Below, piece after piece: positions 17,599-27,387 of a stretch of 64,000 nt of DNA. Each line of letters begins with the position of its first letter. Positions within the stretch are counted from its first letter, which is position 1. The stretch lies in contig NZ_OESZ01000001.1 of NCBI RefSeq assembly GCF_900239345.1, forward strand, positions 1 to 64,000. Direction: 5' to 3'. A program made the translations under genes and the position numbers. The notes below the pieces were generated by a model, which made no database searches, was not told where the DNA came from, and saw only the letters and a list, made by a program, of their open reading frames with translations. The stretch is from Tenacibaculum dicentrarchi (GTDB lineage: Bacteria; Bacteroidota; Bacteroidia; Flavobacteriales; Flavobacteriaceae).

Positions 17599-18345
17599 TT
17601 ACTCAATCCAATAATCTGCTACCCAAGGTGCAGGACGAACATACCTATACCACTTACCTCGACCTCCTTTTATCGCATTATGAGGGTTGATTTCTCCATG
17701 AAAAATAATAATTTTAGCTCCTTCAGGAATTGTTGGTTTTTTCCAAAAAGCTAAAGGAAATCTTGAAACACAATCATACTTAAAACTAGGGCACCATTTT
17801 TTATCCCAATATTGAAGGCTTGAATTATCGTTAATACTATGTGTTAAATACTCTTGTTCATTTCGATGAATTTTTCTTAATTCGTCAAAATTTTTGATAA
17901 AATCATTAAAAACATAGCCATGTTTTCCTATTTCAAACCTATAAACAGAAGAGTTTCCTGTTATTCTCCAGGTTCTCCAACTATGGTCTTTGATAATTCT
18001 GAAAGAACCCTCAACGTCAAAAAAGCAATCAATTTTATCAACAATAACAATATCTAAATCTAAAAATAAGGCAGTTCCTTCAAGCCCGTATAAATCATCT
18101 TTAAGTGTTGTTAATTTTTTCCACATTCTTTCAGGTATATCTGTACGGATATTCATTTCGGGAATATCATAACAATCAACATCGTTGATAATTCCTGTGC
18201 TATCATCAGTAAAACAAACCATTTTAAAATCATATGATAAATTCTTTTTTACCATAGCATGTAGTCTGTTTACGTATTCAGGACCGTACAACGTACCCCA
18301 TTTCATGCAAAATATATACTTCATTCCTGTATTCTTATTACTCAT
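17599..18345 (-). CDS. GT-A type glycosyltransferase-like protein
   Basis: The 248-residue cytoplasmic protein begins with a short lead and MKYIFCMKWGTLYGPEYVN; a start at codon 8 (18324) is equally plausible. FLDLDIVIVD near residue 95 is a DxD motif of the kind that holds the nucleotide-sugar metal ion in GT-A enzymes, and IIIFHGEINPHNA near 215 matches the His-Gly seen late in such proteins. The remainder is rich in Trp and Tyr. The sugar and acceptor cannot be read from the sequence. Its neighbour 15 bp upstream (18361-19410) is on the same strand, so the two are probably co-transcribed, but that gene gives no functional clue. Confidence 0.65.
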   Translation of the reverse strand: MSNKNTGMKYIFCMKWGTLYGPEYVNRLHAMVKKNLSYDFKMVCFTDDSTGIINDVDCYDIPEMNIRTDIPERMWKKLTTLKDDLYGLEGTALFLDLDIVIVDKIDCFFDVEGSFRIIKDHSWRTWRITGNSSVYRFEIGKHGYVFNDFIKNFDELRKIHRNEQEYLTHSINDNSSLQYWDKKWCPSFKYDCVSRFPLAFWKKPTIPEGAKIIIFHGEINPHNAIKGGRGKWYRYVRPAPWVADYWIE

Positions 18346-18360
18346 AATGTACTGTTTTTT

Positions 18361-19410
18361 TTAAGCAAATCTTCTTTCAATAATTTCAAATAATCTCGCT
18401 TCGTGCATCTCTTTACCTGACCAATTATAGTCTGGTTTTATCATTTGATTGATAAAATTTTTAGCTTCTACTTCTGTTTTGAAAGTATTGAGCTGCGAAA
18501 TTACTCTATTAAAATCATTTTGATTGCCATTAAACAAATGTCTTACAAAAACAATTCTATCGTTTAGGTCTATTTTAATAGTACTTTGCAAGAAATCGTT
18601 TAACGATTTTTTTGGTGGTGCTTTTTCAAATAAATCAGCCATAACATCAACAGAAATTGTTCCATCTAACTCTTCTTCAAGGGTTTTTGTTTTTAACTCC
18701 TCAATATTCCCTGTGTCATTTTCAACTTCGTTATTAGGTTCAGATAGCAAACGAGCTATTTCATCGAAAGGTTGTTCTATAATTTCTTCGACAGGCTTTA
18801 AGTCAATTGGTTTTTCTGATTTTTCTTCGGATATTAAATCAATCGATTCTTTTAAAGTATCCTTTACCGATATAGCCTCCTTTTTTTCGGCTATTTCTTT
18901 TGTTTTTTTAACGAATACTTCCTCAATCTTTTCTTCAAATTTTTCATCAAGTTTTTTTGTTGTTTTCTCTTGAATTTTTTCAAAAGGACTTGCTAAATGA
19001 TTTTTAACAGAGGTATCTTTAATAATTTTACTATCAAAAACAGTAGTATCAGCAATTTTTGTTTCAATTATCTTATTTTCAGAAATTTTAAACTTAGGAG
19101 TCTCATCAATTTCTTCTTCTAAATGATAAACAACGGTTTCTTGTTTTAATAAAGAAATTTCAAGGTCTCTTTTTTCAATTTTAGTCCTAGTTTTCTTTTG
19201 CTCCGCTAATAAAACATCACTCAATAATTCTTCTTTTGATTTCGAAGGATTAGGCGTATTATTTATATACTCTTCTATATAAACTAAAACCGAAAGTTTT
19301 TCATAAACCTCATATGCCTTCTGCTTTAACTCAAACACATCTTCCTTATTTTTCATCTGTAAAATAGCGTGTGCTAAACTGGTTAAATCTGACGCTAGCT
19401 TTTTGTGCAT
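18361..19410 (-). CDS. Coiled-coil-rich protein of unknown function
   Basis: The 349-residue soluble protein has an N-terminal helical region (ASDLTSLAHAILQMKNKEDVFELKQKAYEVYEKLS), a long middle part (~90-240) very rich in Lys, Glu and Ile that looks disordered or coiled, and a better-ordered C-terminal domain (~255-349: IKIDLNDRIVFVRHLFNGNQNDFNRVISQLNTF … ARLFEIIERRF). The C-terminal part has the look of a conserved domain found in many flavobacterial hypothetical proteins. No signal peptide or catalytic motif is visible. It precedes the glycosyltransferase-like gene by 15 bp. Confidence 0.75.
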   Translation of the reverse strand: MHKKLASDLTSLAHAILQMKNKEDVFELKQKAYEVYEKLSVLVYIEEYINNTPNPSKSKEELLSDVLLAEQKKTRTKIEKRDLEISLLKQETVVYHLEEEIDETPKFKISENKIIETKIADTTVFDSKIIKDTSVKNHLASPFEKIQEKTTKKLDEKFEEKIEEVFVKKTKEIAEKKEAISVKDTLKESIDLISEEKSEKPIDLKPVEEIIEQPFDEIARLLSEPNNEVENDTGNIEELKTKTLEEELDGTISVDVMADLFEKAPPKKSLNDFLQSTIKIDLNDRIVFVRHLFNGNQNDFNRVISQLNTFKTEVEAKNFINQMIKPDYNWSGKEMHEARLFEIIERRFA

Positions 19411-19512
19411 AAGTTGTTCTTTTGATTTTAATTTTTACTGTTTAATTTTAATAAATTTGTTCTTTACTCGAAAGTAAGACAAAAATCAATAATTAGCGCC
19501 TAAAAATACAAA

Positions 19513-20124
19513 ATGTTTCTCGAAAATACAGTAAATCATACAGGGCAATTTGGTTGGATTGAAGTAATATGTGGTTCAATGTTTTCAGGAAAAACTGAAG
19601 AATTAATCCGCAGACTTAAACGTGCCGAATTTGCAAAACAACGTGTTGAAATTTTTAAACCAACTATAGATACTCGTTATGACAATCAACAAGTAGTATC
19701 TCATAATGCGACCAAAATTAGATCAACTCCCGTTCCTTGTTCTTCCAATATCTTATTACTAGCAAACAATGTTGATGTTGTTGGTATTGATGAAGCACAA
19801 TTTTTTGACTCAGGCATCGTTGCTGTTTGTAATGAACTAGCCAATAGAGGTGTTCGAGTTATTGTGGCAGGTTTAGATATGGATTTTAAAGGAAATCCTT
19901 TTGGCCCAATGCCCGCTTTAATGGCTACCGCAGAATATGTTACAAAAGTACATGCCGTTTGTACACATACGGGTAACTTAGCACATTATAGTCATCGAAA
20001 AGCAGCCAGTGATGACCTTGTTTTATTAGGTGAAGTACAAGAATACGAGCCTTTAAGCAGAGCTGCTTATTACAAAGCTATGCAAGAACAACATAAAAAG
20101 AACGAAAATTTATCCGATGAATAA
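19513..20124 (+). CDS. tdk: Thymidine kinase
   Basis: The 203-residue enzyme phosphorylates thymidine to dTMP in nucleoside salvage. It shows the P-loop [15 protein letters not shown] (residues ~21-35), the [10 protein letters not shown] segment and the catalytic DEAQFFD near residue 95. The lasso/zinc region reads [16 protein letters not shown]; only one cysteine of the usual zinc pair is kept there, so zinc binding may be weaker or lost. The alr start codon overlaps the last 8 bases of tdk, so the genes are translationally coupled. Confidence 0.95.
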   Translation: MFLENTVNHTGQFGWIEVICGSMFSGKTEELIRRLKRAEFAKQRVEIFKPTIDTRYDNQQVVSHNATKIRSTPVPCSSNILLLANNVDVVGIDEAQFFDSGIVAVCNELANRGVRVIVAGLDMDFKGNPFGPMPALMATAEYVTKVHAVCTHTGNLAHYSHRKAASDDLVLLGEVQEYEPLSRAAYYKAMQEQHKKNENLSDE

Positions 20125-21217
20125 TCACGTAACTATTTTAGAAATTGATGCAAAATCAATTGAGCATAATCTTGCTTTTTTTAAGCAAAAACTAAATCCT
20201 GACACTAAAATTTTAGCTGTTGTAAAAGCTTTTGGATACGGAAGTGAAGCTACAGAAGTTGCCAAATTAGTACAAGATAAAGTTGATTATTTTGCCGTAG
20301 CATATTCAAATGAAGGAATTGTTTTGCGAGAAGCAGGGATTAAAACACCTATTTTAGTATTACATCCTCAGCTTCAAAATTTAGACGATATTGTAAAATA
20401 TAGGCTAGAACCAAACTTGTACAATTTTAAAATATTTGATGCTTTTTTAAAATTAGCAGATCAAAAACCCCTGATGAACTATCCTATTCATATTAAATTT
20501 AACACGGGTTTAAATAGATTAGGGTTCTGGCATACCGATACACCAAAGCTTATTTCTGAATTAAAAAAATCGAATAATGTTAAGGTAGAATCTATTTTTT
20601 CGCATTTAGCTGCTAGTGAAGACCCTAATGAACAAGAATTTACCATCGGACAAATTAATAACTTTGCTTATATTGTAAAACAAATTTATGAACACTTAGG
20701 CTACAAACCGATGATTCATATTTTAAACACCTCAGGCGTTGTTAATTACCCACAAGCCCAGTTTGACATGGTGCGTATTGGCATTGGTTTATATGGTTTT
20801 GGAAGTAATCCTAAAGAAACTGCTCAATTAAAAAACACTCATAGTTTAAAATCAATTATTTCACAAATTCATCTTATTCAACCTGGTGAAACTGTTGGTT
20901 ATAACCGTGCTTTTGTAGCAAATAAACCTACCCGTAGCGCAACAATCCCTATTGGTCATGCCGATGGAATTTCACGTAAACTAGGTAAAAAAGAAGGCTT
21001 TGTTTTTATCAACAATAAACCAGCGCCTATTATTGGAAATGTTTGCATGGATATGATTATGGTCGATGTAACCAATATTGATTGCAATGAATCAGATGAA
21101 GTTATTCTTTTTAACCATCAGCAACATATAGAATATATGGCTCATAAATGTGAAACCATTCCGTATGAAACACTTACTGCTATTTCACAACGTGTAAAAA
21201 GAATGGTTAAATACTAA
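20117..21217 (+). CDS. alr: Alanine racemase
   Basis: This PLP enzyme converts L- to D-alanine for peptidoglycan. The 366-residue length is normal. The PLP lysine is K37 in [13 protein letters not shown] (the usual Asn after Ala is Phe here). The second catalytic base should be Y262 in [10 protein letters not shown], and the active-site loop [16 protein letters not shown] and the C-terminal [13 protein letters not shown] are present. It overlaps tdk by 8 bp. It is a free-standing racemase and not the MurF fusion seen in some Bacteroidota. Confidence 0.95.
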   Translation: MNNHVTILEIDAKSIEHNLAFFKQKLNPDTKILAVVKAFGYGSEATEVAKLVQDKVDYFAVAYSNEGIVLREAGIKTPILVLHPQLQNLDDIVKYRLEPNLYNFKIFDAFLKLADQKPLMNYPIHIKFNTGLNRLGFWHTDTPKLISELKKSNNVKVESIFSHLAASEDPNEQEFTIGQINNFAYIVKQIYEHLGYKPMIHILNTSGVVNYPQAQFDMVRIGIGLYGFGSNPKETAQLKNTHSLKSIISQIHLIQPGETVGYNRAFVANKPTRSATIPIGHADGISRKLGKKEGFVFINNKPAPIIGNVCMDMIMVDVTNIDCNESDEVILFNHQQHIEYMAHKCETIPYETLTAISQRVKRMVKY

Positions 21218-21261
21218 ATTTTACTTAAATTGCAAAGTATTAACTATTAAATCAAAAAATT

Positions 21262-21669
21262 ATGAGTATGCTTAAAGAATTTAAAGAGTTTGCTATGAAA
21301 GGTAATCTTGTTGACATTGCTGTCGGTTTTGTTATGGGTGCTGCTTTTAAACAAGTAGTAACTTCTTTTACAGGCGGAATTGTATCTCCATTAATCGGGT
21401 TATTATTTAATGCTGACTTTAAAGATTTAAAATACATCGCTAAAGAAGGTGTTGCCGATGCAGCAGGAAAAGTAACTGGTGAAGTTGCTATTCTTTATGG
21501 TGAATTTTTAACTAACATTATTGATTTTATCATCGTTGCTTTTGTAATGTTTATGGTTGTAAAAGGTGTGAACGCTTTAAAGAAAAAGGAAGAACCAGCT
21601 CCTGAAGCTCCAAAAGGACCAAGTCAAGAAGATTTATTAGCTGAAATTAGAGACTTATTAAAAAAGTAA
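21262..21669 (+). CDS. mscL: Large-conductance mechanosensitive channel MscL
   Basis: The 135-residue inner-membrane protein opens under membrane tension to release solutes. The N-terminal amphipathic helix (LKEFKEFAMKGNLVDIAVGFVMGAAF) and TM1, a periplasmic loop, TM2 (NIIDFIIVAFVMFMVVKGVNAL) and the C-terminal helical bundle (EDLLAEIRDLLKK) are all present. A strong terminator follows. It starts 44 bp after alr on the same strand and may share its transcript. Confidence 0.97.
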   Translation: MSMLKEFKEFAMKGNLVDIAVGFVMGAAFKQVVTSFTGGIVSPLIGLLFNADFKDLKYIAKEGVADAAGKVTGEVAILYGEFLTNIIDFIIVAFVMFMVVKGVNALKKKEEPAPEAPKGPSQEDLLAEIRDLLKK

Positions 21670-21691
21670 TATAACCACTAACTACTATATT

Positions 21692-21726
21692 AAAGGCGAT
21701 AAAATTATTTTTATCGCCTTTTTATT
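21692..21726 (+). terminator. Terminator after mscL
   Basis: AAAGGCGATAAAA pairs with TTTTATCGCCTTT around a short loop and is followed by TTATTT. It is 22 nt past the mscL stop. Confidence 0.88.
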
Positions 21727-21798
21727 TGATAAAAAATAAGATATTTTACTTTTCTACAAATATTCTAAATGATTTTTTAAGATAAATTTATTCGAATA

Positions 21799-21832
21799 TT
21801 GAACAAGTATTATTATCGCTTCCTTAAATTTG
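21799..21832 (+). promoter_or_regulatory. Promoter of the OsmC-like gene
   Basis: TTG (21799-21801) and TAAATTTG (21825-21832) are 23 nt apart. Transcription would begin near 21838, which places the TTG codon at 21834 outside the message and makes ATG 21855 the start. Confidence 0.6.
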
Positions 21833-21854
21833 CTTGTATCAAAATACACAAAAT

Positions 21855-22280
21855 ATGGCATCGCACACAGTTACAACAGTTTGGAAAGAAAACATGCAAT
21901 TTGAAACCGACAACCCTAGCGGGCATAAAGTTTTTATAGATGTTGGTGAAGAAAGTGGTGGAAAAGGCGAAGGTTTAAGACCCAAAGCTATGATGTTATC
22001 AGCATTAGCAGGTTGTTCAGGTTTAGATATTATTCCTCTTTTAAATAAAATGAGAACTTCTATTACAGACCTTAAAATGGAAGTTACTGGCGAATTAACC
22101 GAAGAACATCCTAAATATTATCATATAGTTACTGTTGATTATCATTTTTATGGAACAGATTTAAATGAAGAAAAAATTAATAAAGCCGTAAAATTATCTG
22201 TAGATAAATATTGTGGTGTAATGGAAATGTTTAGAAAATTTTCCGAAGTAAAAATTACATCTCATTTTCATAATCAATAA
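21855..22280 (+). CDS. OsmC/Ohr-family protein
   Basis: The protein is about 141 residues long from the ATG at 21855 (MASHTVTTVWKENMQFETDN); a longer TTG-initiated reading from 21834 is rejected because the -7 element lies on top of it. OsmC-family proteins reduce organic hydroperoxides with a cysteine pair. AMMLSALAGCSGLDIIPLLNK holds the first cysteine and VDKYCGVMEMFRK holds the second, with the spacing seen in this family. The glutamate/arginine partners of Ohr are not obvious, so substrate is uncertain. The recJ gene starts 19 bp downstream and is probably co-transcribed. Confidence 0.88.
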   Translation: MASHTVTTVWKENMQFETDNPSGHKVFIDVGEESGGKGEGLRPKAMMLSALAGCSGLDIIPLLNKMRTSITDLKMEVTGELTEEHPKYYHIVTVDYHFYGTDLNEEKINKAVKLSVDKYCGVMEMFRKFSEVKITSHFHNQ

Positions 22281-22299
22281 CAAATAAATATCAGAAAAT

Positions 22300-23985
22300 A
22301 TGCGTTGGACTTTAAAAAAAGAACCCGATTTATTAAAAGTAAATGAATTGGCTAAAGAATTATCCATTGAAAAAACATTGGCTAAAATTTTAGTACAACG
22401 CAATATTGATACTTTTGATAAAGCTCGAAAATTTTTCCGTCCTTCTTTAGATGATTTACACGACCCTTTTTTAATGAAAGATATGCATATCGCTGTACAA
22501 CGAATTGAAAAAGCGATTGCAAACAATGAAAATATTTTAGTTTTCGGCGATTATGATGTTGACGGAACAACAGCTGTTTCGTTACTTTCTTCTTATTTAA
22601 AAACAATTCACCCTAATATTGCTACGTATATTCCTGATAGATATGCCGAAGGTTACGGCGTTTCTTACATGGGAATTGATTTTGCTGATGATAATGATTT
22701 CTCGTTAATTATCGCATTAGATTGTGGAATTAAAGCTATTGATAAAGTTGCTTACGCTTCCGAAAAAAATATCGATTTTATTATTTGCGACCATCATAAA
22801 CCTGGTAAAGAAATTCCGAAAGCAGTTGCTGTTTTAAATGCAAAACAAGAAGATTGTTTTTATCCTTATGATGAATTATGTGGTTGTGGTGTTGGTTTTA
22901 AACTGATTCAAGGTTTAGCTTCAAAAAGAAATCAAACTATTGATGATTTAATTCCTTATTTAGATTTGGTAGCCACTGCAATTGCAGCCGATATTGTTCC
23001 AATGACTGGCGAAAATAGAACCTTAACGTACTTCGGATTACAGGTTATCAATTCAAAACCAAGAAACGGAATTAAAGCCATTATTGAACAATTAGATAAA
23101 AAAGAATTAACTATTACCGACGTTGTTTTTATCATCGCTCCGCGAATAAATGCAGCTGGTAGAATGAAACACGGAATTCATGCCGTAGAACTTTTAACAG
23201 AAATAAATTTTGATTCGGCTGTTGAATTTGCTTCAGAAATTGAAAAATTTAATGCTGATAGAAAAGGTCTCGATAAAAAAATTACAGAAGAAGCTTTACT
23301 TCAAATTGAAAATAATAATGAAACTGAAAAATTTACTTCAGTTGTTTTTGATGAAAATTGGCACAAAGGCGTTATCGGAATTGTAGCATCAAGATTAATT
23401 GAAACCTATTACAGACCCACCTTAGTTTTTACAAAAAGTGGCGATAAACTTGCTGCCTCTGCTCGTTCTGTAAAAGGATTTGATGTATATAATGCCTTAG
23501 AACAATGTACAGAATTTATTGAACAATTTGGTGGACATAAATATGCTGCGGGTTTAACTTTAGTTCCTGAACAATACGAGAATTTTAAAAATAAATTTGA
23601 AGAAGTAGTAAAAAATACTATCGATAAAAACTTATTAATTCCTGAAATTAGTATTGATGCTGAGTTAGATTTATCAGAAATATCACCTAAATTTTTTAGA
23701 ATTATTAAACAAATGGCACCTTTTGGACCTTTAAATATGAGACCTACTTTTTCGACAACTGCCGTTAGAGATAATGGTTTTGGAAAACAAGTTGGTGCTG
23801 ATAAAACACATTTAAAACTAAATATTATTTATGGAGCTGATAATAGAACTTATAATTCTATTGGTTTTAGTTTAGGAAAAAAACTTCCTTTAATTCAAAA
23901 TGAATTTGATATTGCATACGCACTAGATGAAAATACTTGGAACGGAAATACCAGTATTCAACTGCTTTTAAAGGATATAAAATAA
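22300..23985 (+). CDS. recJ: Single-stranded-DNA-specific exonuclease RecJ
   Basis: The 561-residue DHH-family nuclease degrades ssDNA 5' to 3' in recombination and mismatch repair. The metal-binding motifs appear in order: VFGDYDVDGTTA (~81-92), ALDCGIKAID, ICDHHKPG, and the DHHA1 part with INAAGRMKHG and GGHKYAAGLTL. The C-terminal OB-like domain closes the protein. It lies 19 bp after the OsmC-like gene. Two repeat elements and no clear terminator follow within 230 bp. Confidence 0.96.
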   Translation: MRWTLKKEPDLLKVNELAKELSIEKTLAKILVQRNIDTFDKARKFFRPSLDDLHDPFLMKDMHIAVQRIEKAIANNENILVFGDYDVDGTTAVSLLSSYLKTIHPNIATYIPDRYAEGYGVSYMGIDFADDNDFSLIIALDCGIKAIDKVAYASEKNIDFIICDHHKPGKEIPKAVAVLNAKQEDCFYPYDELCGCGVGFKLIQGLASKRNQTIDDLIPYLDLVATAIAADIVPMTGENRTLTYFGLQVINSKPRNGIKAIIEQLDKKELTITDVVFIIAPRINAAGRMKHGIHAVELLTEINFDSAVEFASEIEKFNADRKGLDKKITEEALLQIENNNETEKFTSVVFDENWHKGVIGIVASRLIETYYRPTLVFTKSGDKLAASARSVKGFDVYNALEQCTEFIEQFGGHKYAAGLTLVPEQYENFKNKFEEVVKNTIDKNLLIPEISIDAELDLSEISPKFFRIIKQMAPFGPLNMRPTFSTTAVRDNGFGKQVGADKTHLKLNIIYGADNRTYNSIGFSLGKKLPLIQNEFDIAYALDENTWNGNTSIQLLLKDIK

Positions 23986-23989
23986 TTAT

Positions 23990-24075
23990 CGTCATGCTGA
24001 ATTTAGTTCAGCATCACATCAATATGAAAACTACGGAAAATTAGGATGCGAACCTGAAATAAATTCAGGTTGACG
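23990..24075. repeat. REP-like element with terminal inverted repeats
   Basis: The element begins CGTCATGCTGAA and ends TTCAGGTTGACG, an inverted pair with two mismatches. Each half is itself a hairpin: GCTGAA/TTCAGC at the left and AACCTGAA/TTCAGGTT at the right. It starts 4 nt after the recJ stop. The layout is that of a palindromic REP/BIME unit; an associated transposase gene is not in the window. Confidence 0.65.
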
Positions 24076-24109
24076 AATGTTATTTCTTATTTTCAAAATT
24101 TAGTTTAAA

Positions 24110-24210
24110 GTACAAATGCCTAGCCCCGATTGAAGCATTTGTTTGAGCTCTTTTTTGTTTTTCTTTTTAAAAAACAAAAAAAGCGAGTGCGGAAAGCGGG
24201 AAATTGCTTC
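24110..24210 (+). repeat. Structured RNA-like repeat, copy 2 (Flavo-1-like?)
   Basis: Second copy of the unit at 1178-1274, in the same orientation, ~80% identical by eye outside the central hairpin. Here the hairpin arms are TTTTTTGTTTTT and AAAAACAAAAAA, different in sequence from copy 1 yet still complementary. GAAGC near the 5' side can pair with GCTTC at the 3' end. It lies between recJ and tesB in a gene-free stretch. Confidence 0.6.
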
Positions 24211-24251
24211 AAAAAATATTTAAACTATTTTATATAATTCTGATTTTATTA

Positions 24252-25121
24252 TTACTTCTTTTTAATAGCTCGCATTAAACCTTCTTGCGCTACGGAAGCC
24301 ACTAAAACACCTTTTCGAGTGTAAATATTACCAGTTGCAAAACCTCGAGCGCCAAATGCACTAGGGCTTTCTATTGAAAATAATAACCAATCGTTAAAAT
24401 CGAAATCACGATAAAACCACATAGAATGGTCTAGACTTGCCATTTGCGTATTTCCGAAATGAGCAACACTCGCATTTGGGTTTAAACAAGTCGTTAAAAT
24501 ATTATAATCAGAAATATACGTTAAAATTTGTTGCTTTAAAGCTAAGTTTAAATCTTGAGAAGCGTGTTTCAACTTAAACCAAACATCAACTACGGGAGGC
24601 AAATCTTTTAAATCGAAAGGATTTACTATATGAACAGGTTTAAAATCGACAGGTCGCTCGATACTTAAAAAAGCTTTTAATTTTTTAGGTAAAAAATCGC
24701 TGAATTGCACCAACATATCCGACCAACTTAACAATTCTTCAGGCTGTTTTATGTCTTTTTTAATTGGCTTTTGATGTTCGTAACCTTCCTCTTTTTTATG
24801 AAAAGAACACGCTAAAATAAAAATAGTTTTATCTTCTTGAATTGCTGTAACTCTTCGAGTAGAAAAACTTCCGCCATCACGAATTACTTGTACATTATAT
24901 TTTATCGGCACTTCTAAATTTCCAGCTTCTAAAAAATACGAATGCAAAGAATGTAAAATACGCTCATCAGAAACTGTACGATATGCAGCGTTTAATGATT
25001 GTGCTAAAACCTGTCCGCCAAATACAATAGGGCTTCCAATATCTTTACTTATTCCGTTAAAATTATTATTACCAATATCATCTAACATTAAAATATTTAA
25101 TAACTCTGCTGTATTTTTCAT
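24252..25121 (-). CDS. tesB: Acyl-CoA thioesterase II (TesB-like)
   Basis: The 289-residue protein has the double hotdog fold that cleaves acyl-CoA to free fatty acid and CoA. IVFGGQVLAQSLNAAYRTV near residue 31 and LHSLHSYFLEAGNLEVPIKYNV match the N-terminal hotdog; MASLDHSMWFYRDFDFNDWLL and SAFGARGFATGNIYTRKGVLVASVAQEGLMR match the catalytic C-terminal half with the conserved Asp of the LDHS motif. The neighbour upstream (25131) is 9 bp away, so the genes are co-transcribed. The physiological acyl chain is unknown. Confidence 0.92.
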   Translation of the reverse strand: MKNTAELLNILMLDDIGNNNFNGISKDIGSPIVFGGQVLAQSLNAAYRTVSDERILHSLHSYFLEAGNLEVPIKYNVQVIRDGGSFSTRRVTAIQEDKTIFILACSFHKKEEGYEHQKPIKKDIKQPEELLSWSDMLVQFSDFLPKKLKAFLSIERPVDFKPVHIVNPFDLKDLPPVVDVWFKLKHASQDLNLALKQQILTYISDYNILTTCLNPNASVAHFGNTQMASLDHSMWFYRDFDFNDWLLFSIESPSAFGARGFATGNIYTRKGVLVASVAQEGLMRAIKKK

Positions 25122-25130
25122 AGCTACAAT

Positions 25131-26336
25131 TTAACTTATTTCTGATAATATTTTTTTGTTTTTAAAAGGATATTGCTGTTTAAATTCAGATGGTTGAATT
25201 TTTTTCAAAAACAAACTTAAAATCTTGTTTGTAATCGTTTTTTTGTGGCGTAAATAAATAGTTAAATCTTGAGGAATAGCACCAACCGAACTTTTTATTT
25301 CGCTAGCTGTTCTTCCAAAATTTATTGATTTTACTTGATTCTCTATTCCTAAAGAAATATAATCATATAACATTCGCTGATAAATAGCGTACTCTTTATT
25401 GTTCTGATAATCGATTCCTACAAAATGAGCATCTAGTGAATTTTGATTAAAAATCCCTGATAAAAAACCAACTAATTTATCTTCTAACCAATATGCTTTT
25501 AAAAAATAAGCATCGCCTAAATTATCTTTTAAAGTTTGAAAAGTTTGTAAGTTAAAATCGCCTAAATTAAAACTAGCTTTGCTTGAAACTGTTTTATATA
25601 ACAAAGTCATTTCAGGAAATAAATCTTTCAATCTATCTGCAGTAATATCTTCTGTTTTTAAAACAATACTATTTTTCAATGCTTTTCTAGCTTTTACTCT
25701 AAATTTCGTTTTTAAATCTGCTAAATAATCATCTAACGAATTCCAGTTTTGGGCTATATGTAAAACCATATTTGGCTCTACATTAAAAGCACTATAACTT
25801 TCTTCTTTTAATACCGATTTACTAAACAGTGATTTATTTTCAAAATCCTTTAGCATAAAAGCATCCGCTATATTTTCAGGTTTTAAAGTAGAAAATACGA
25901 ATACTGCTTCGGCTATTTTAGGAAGAATTTCATTTCTATTCTGATTTTCTTTAATAAAAACCCCATGCTCTCCACTTACAAAAGTGTTTCCACAAGTGAG
26001 AATTTTAAATATTTTTTCAGGAGGTAAAAATTTGAATTTTCGTCCTATACATTTTACCCAATGTACAATAGATTGCATCTCATTTTGGACGCTATCTAAA
26101 TAAAAATCGACAATTTGAATAGTTGCTAAAGCAATTGCTTTATTTTTTTCATCAAACAAAACAATGTATCCAAATTGTATTTTTGAGTTGTTTTGCTGTA
26201 ATGCTTCTAAATACTTCGGATGAAAATACCAGTTATTCGTACAGTTTAATTCTTTCCAAATATTAGTTGATATTTCGTTGATATTATAAAAATATCGAAC
26301 ATTTAAAGAAGATTTACTACAAGATAAAATACACAC
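25131..26336 (-). CDS. GNAT/FemAB-like acyltransferase
   Basis: The 401-residue cytoplasmic protein has no signal peptide. The central part (YLADLKTKFRVKARKALKNS, ~215-235) and the C-terminal half (YWLEDKLVGFLSGIFNQNSLDAHFVGIDYQNNKEYAIYQRMLYDYISLGIE and SINFGRTASEIKSSVGA) resemble the FemAB/BioF2-like branch of acyltransferases that attach acyl or amino-acyl groups. The first codon appears to be GTG; no ATG is available nearby, so the start is uncertain by several residues. It is 9 bp before tesB. The acyl donor and acceptor are unknown. Confidence 0.65.
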   Translation of the reverse strand: MCILSCSKSSLNVRYFYNINEISTNIWKELNCTNNWYFHPKYLEALQQNNSKIQFGYIVLFDEKNKAIALATIQIVDFYLDSVQNEMQSIVHWVKCIGRKFKFLPPEKIFKILTCGNTFVSGEHGVFIKENQNRNEILPKIAEAVFVFSTLKPENIADAFMLKDFENKSLFSKSVLKEESYSAFNVEPNMVLHIAQNWNSLDDYLADLKTKFRVKARKALKNSIVLKTEDITADRLKDLFPEMTLLYKTVSSKASFNLGDFNLQTFQTLKDNLGDAYFLKAYWLEDKLVGFLSGIFNQNSLDAHFVGIDYQNNKEYAIYQRMLYDYISLGIENQVKSINFGRTASEIKSSVGAIPQDLTIYLRHKKTITNKILSLFLKKIQPSEFKQQYPFKNKKILSEIS

Positions 26337-26388
26337 AGGTTTTGATTCTATTTAAAATCGAAATTACTAAAAGTTTATGTAATCGATG

Positions 26389-27348
26389 TTATACAACACC
26401 ATTATTCCAAACAGGTAATTTTAAGAGTTTACTAATTTTTATCATATCGCTTAAAATATAAGTTTTATCGCCGTGATTTAATAAATTATAACGTTCGCCA
26501 TTTTTAGTAATTAGGTTTAATTCATAAGAAAAATAACTTCCTGAAGAACTATTTCCTGATGTAAATTTTTCTAAAATCTGTAAAGCGTATATTTGTTGAA
26601 ATGTTAATACTTCTCCTCCAACAATAATTTTTCTTTTTCGAGTATATATATATACTTTTGGCGAAAACATAAATAATAAAACAATCCCTACAATTAAAAA
26701 AGGACCACCTGATATAAAAAATAATTTTCCGCCTTTCATAAAAGTAAGTGGAATATCAGAAGTTTGATAAAATTCATAAAATGAAACAATTAAATAAATT
26801 AATCCTATTAAAAAAAAACTCCATGCAAAAACTTTGGTAAACGAACTTCCTGTTATTTTATAACCTTGTGCTGTTTTTTTAAAGGTTTCACTAGCAAAAT
26901 TACTACTCAAATTTTCTAAACTATTCCACGAAATAGTTCTTCCTACTTTATCGGTAGTAAAATCATCAAAAATAAAGTCAATTTGTTTGTTTTTAGAGGA
27001 TGTTTTTTTTCTATTAGAAAAATAAATTGTTACTAGCATACCGATTCCCATAAAAACTAAAACAAGTAACATTCCGCCTGTTTTATAATATAAAAATTTT
27101 TGTTTACCATACACTTTTTGATGAACAGGCACAGTTATTTCTAGTTTTTTAAGTAAATGTGTGCCTTTTCTATTTAGTTTTTTTGCGTATTTTAAAGAAT
27201 CTAAAGTTCGAATATCATTTTGAAGGTTTATTTGATTATTGTTATATCTTTCATATTGCTTTTGAATTTGTGGTACAAATACAAAATAAATCATTCCGAT
27301 AGGTATCAATAAAAAAAGCCACGAACTTTTGAAGAGTAATTTTTGCAT
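26389..27348 (-). CDS. Membrane protein of unknown function
   Basis: The 319-residue protein starts with a hydrophobic anchor (LFLLIPIGMIYFVFVPQIQ), followed by a short helical soluble part, a second segment near residue 90 (GGMLLVLVFMGIGMLVTIYF) and two more at ~175-195 and ~210-230. The C-terminal ~85 residues (KVYIYTRKRKIIVGGEVLTFQQIYALQILEKF) are soluble and beta-rich and look like a small conserved domain. I do not recognise the family. It stands between the acyltransferase gene and the frameshifted lipoprotein gene, with a terminator hairpin just upstream of it. Confidence 0.7.
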   Translation of the reverse strand: MQKLLFKSSWLFLLIPIGMIYFVFVPQIQKQYERYNNNQINLQNDIRTLDSLKYAKKLNRKGTHLLKKLEITVPVHQKVYGKQKFLYYKTGGMLLVLVFMGIGMLVTIYFSNRKKTSSKNKQIDFIFDDFTTDKVGRTISWNSLENLSSNFASETFKKTAQGYKITGSSFTKVFAWSFFLIGLIYLIVSFYEFYQTSDIPLTFMKGGKLFFISGGPFLIVGIVLLFMFSPKVYIYTRKRKIIVGGEVLTFQQIYALQILEKFTSGNSSSGSYFSYELNLITKNGERYNLLNHGDKTYILSDMIKISKLLKLPVWNNGVV

Positions 27349-27387
27349 TTACTATTTTTTAGTATAAGTTATTAATAATTAAAACTA

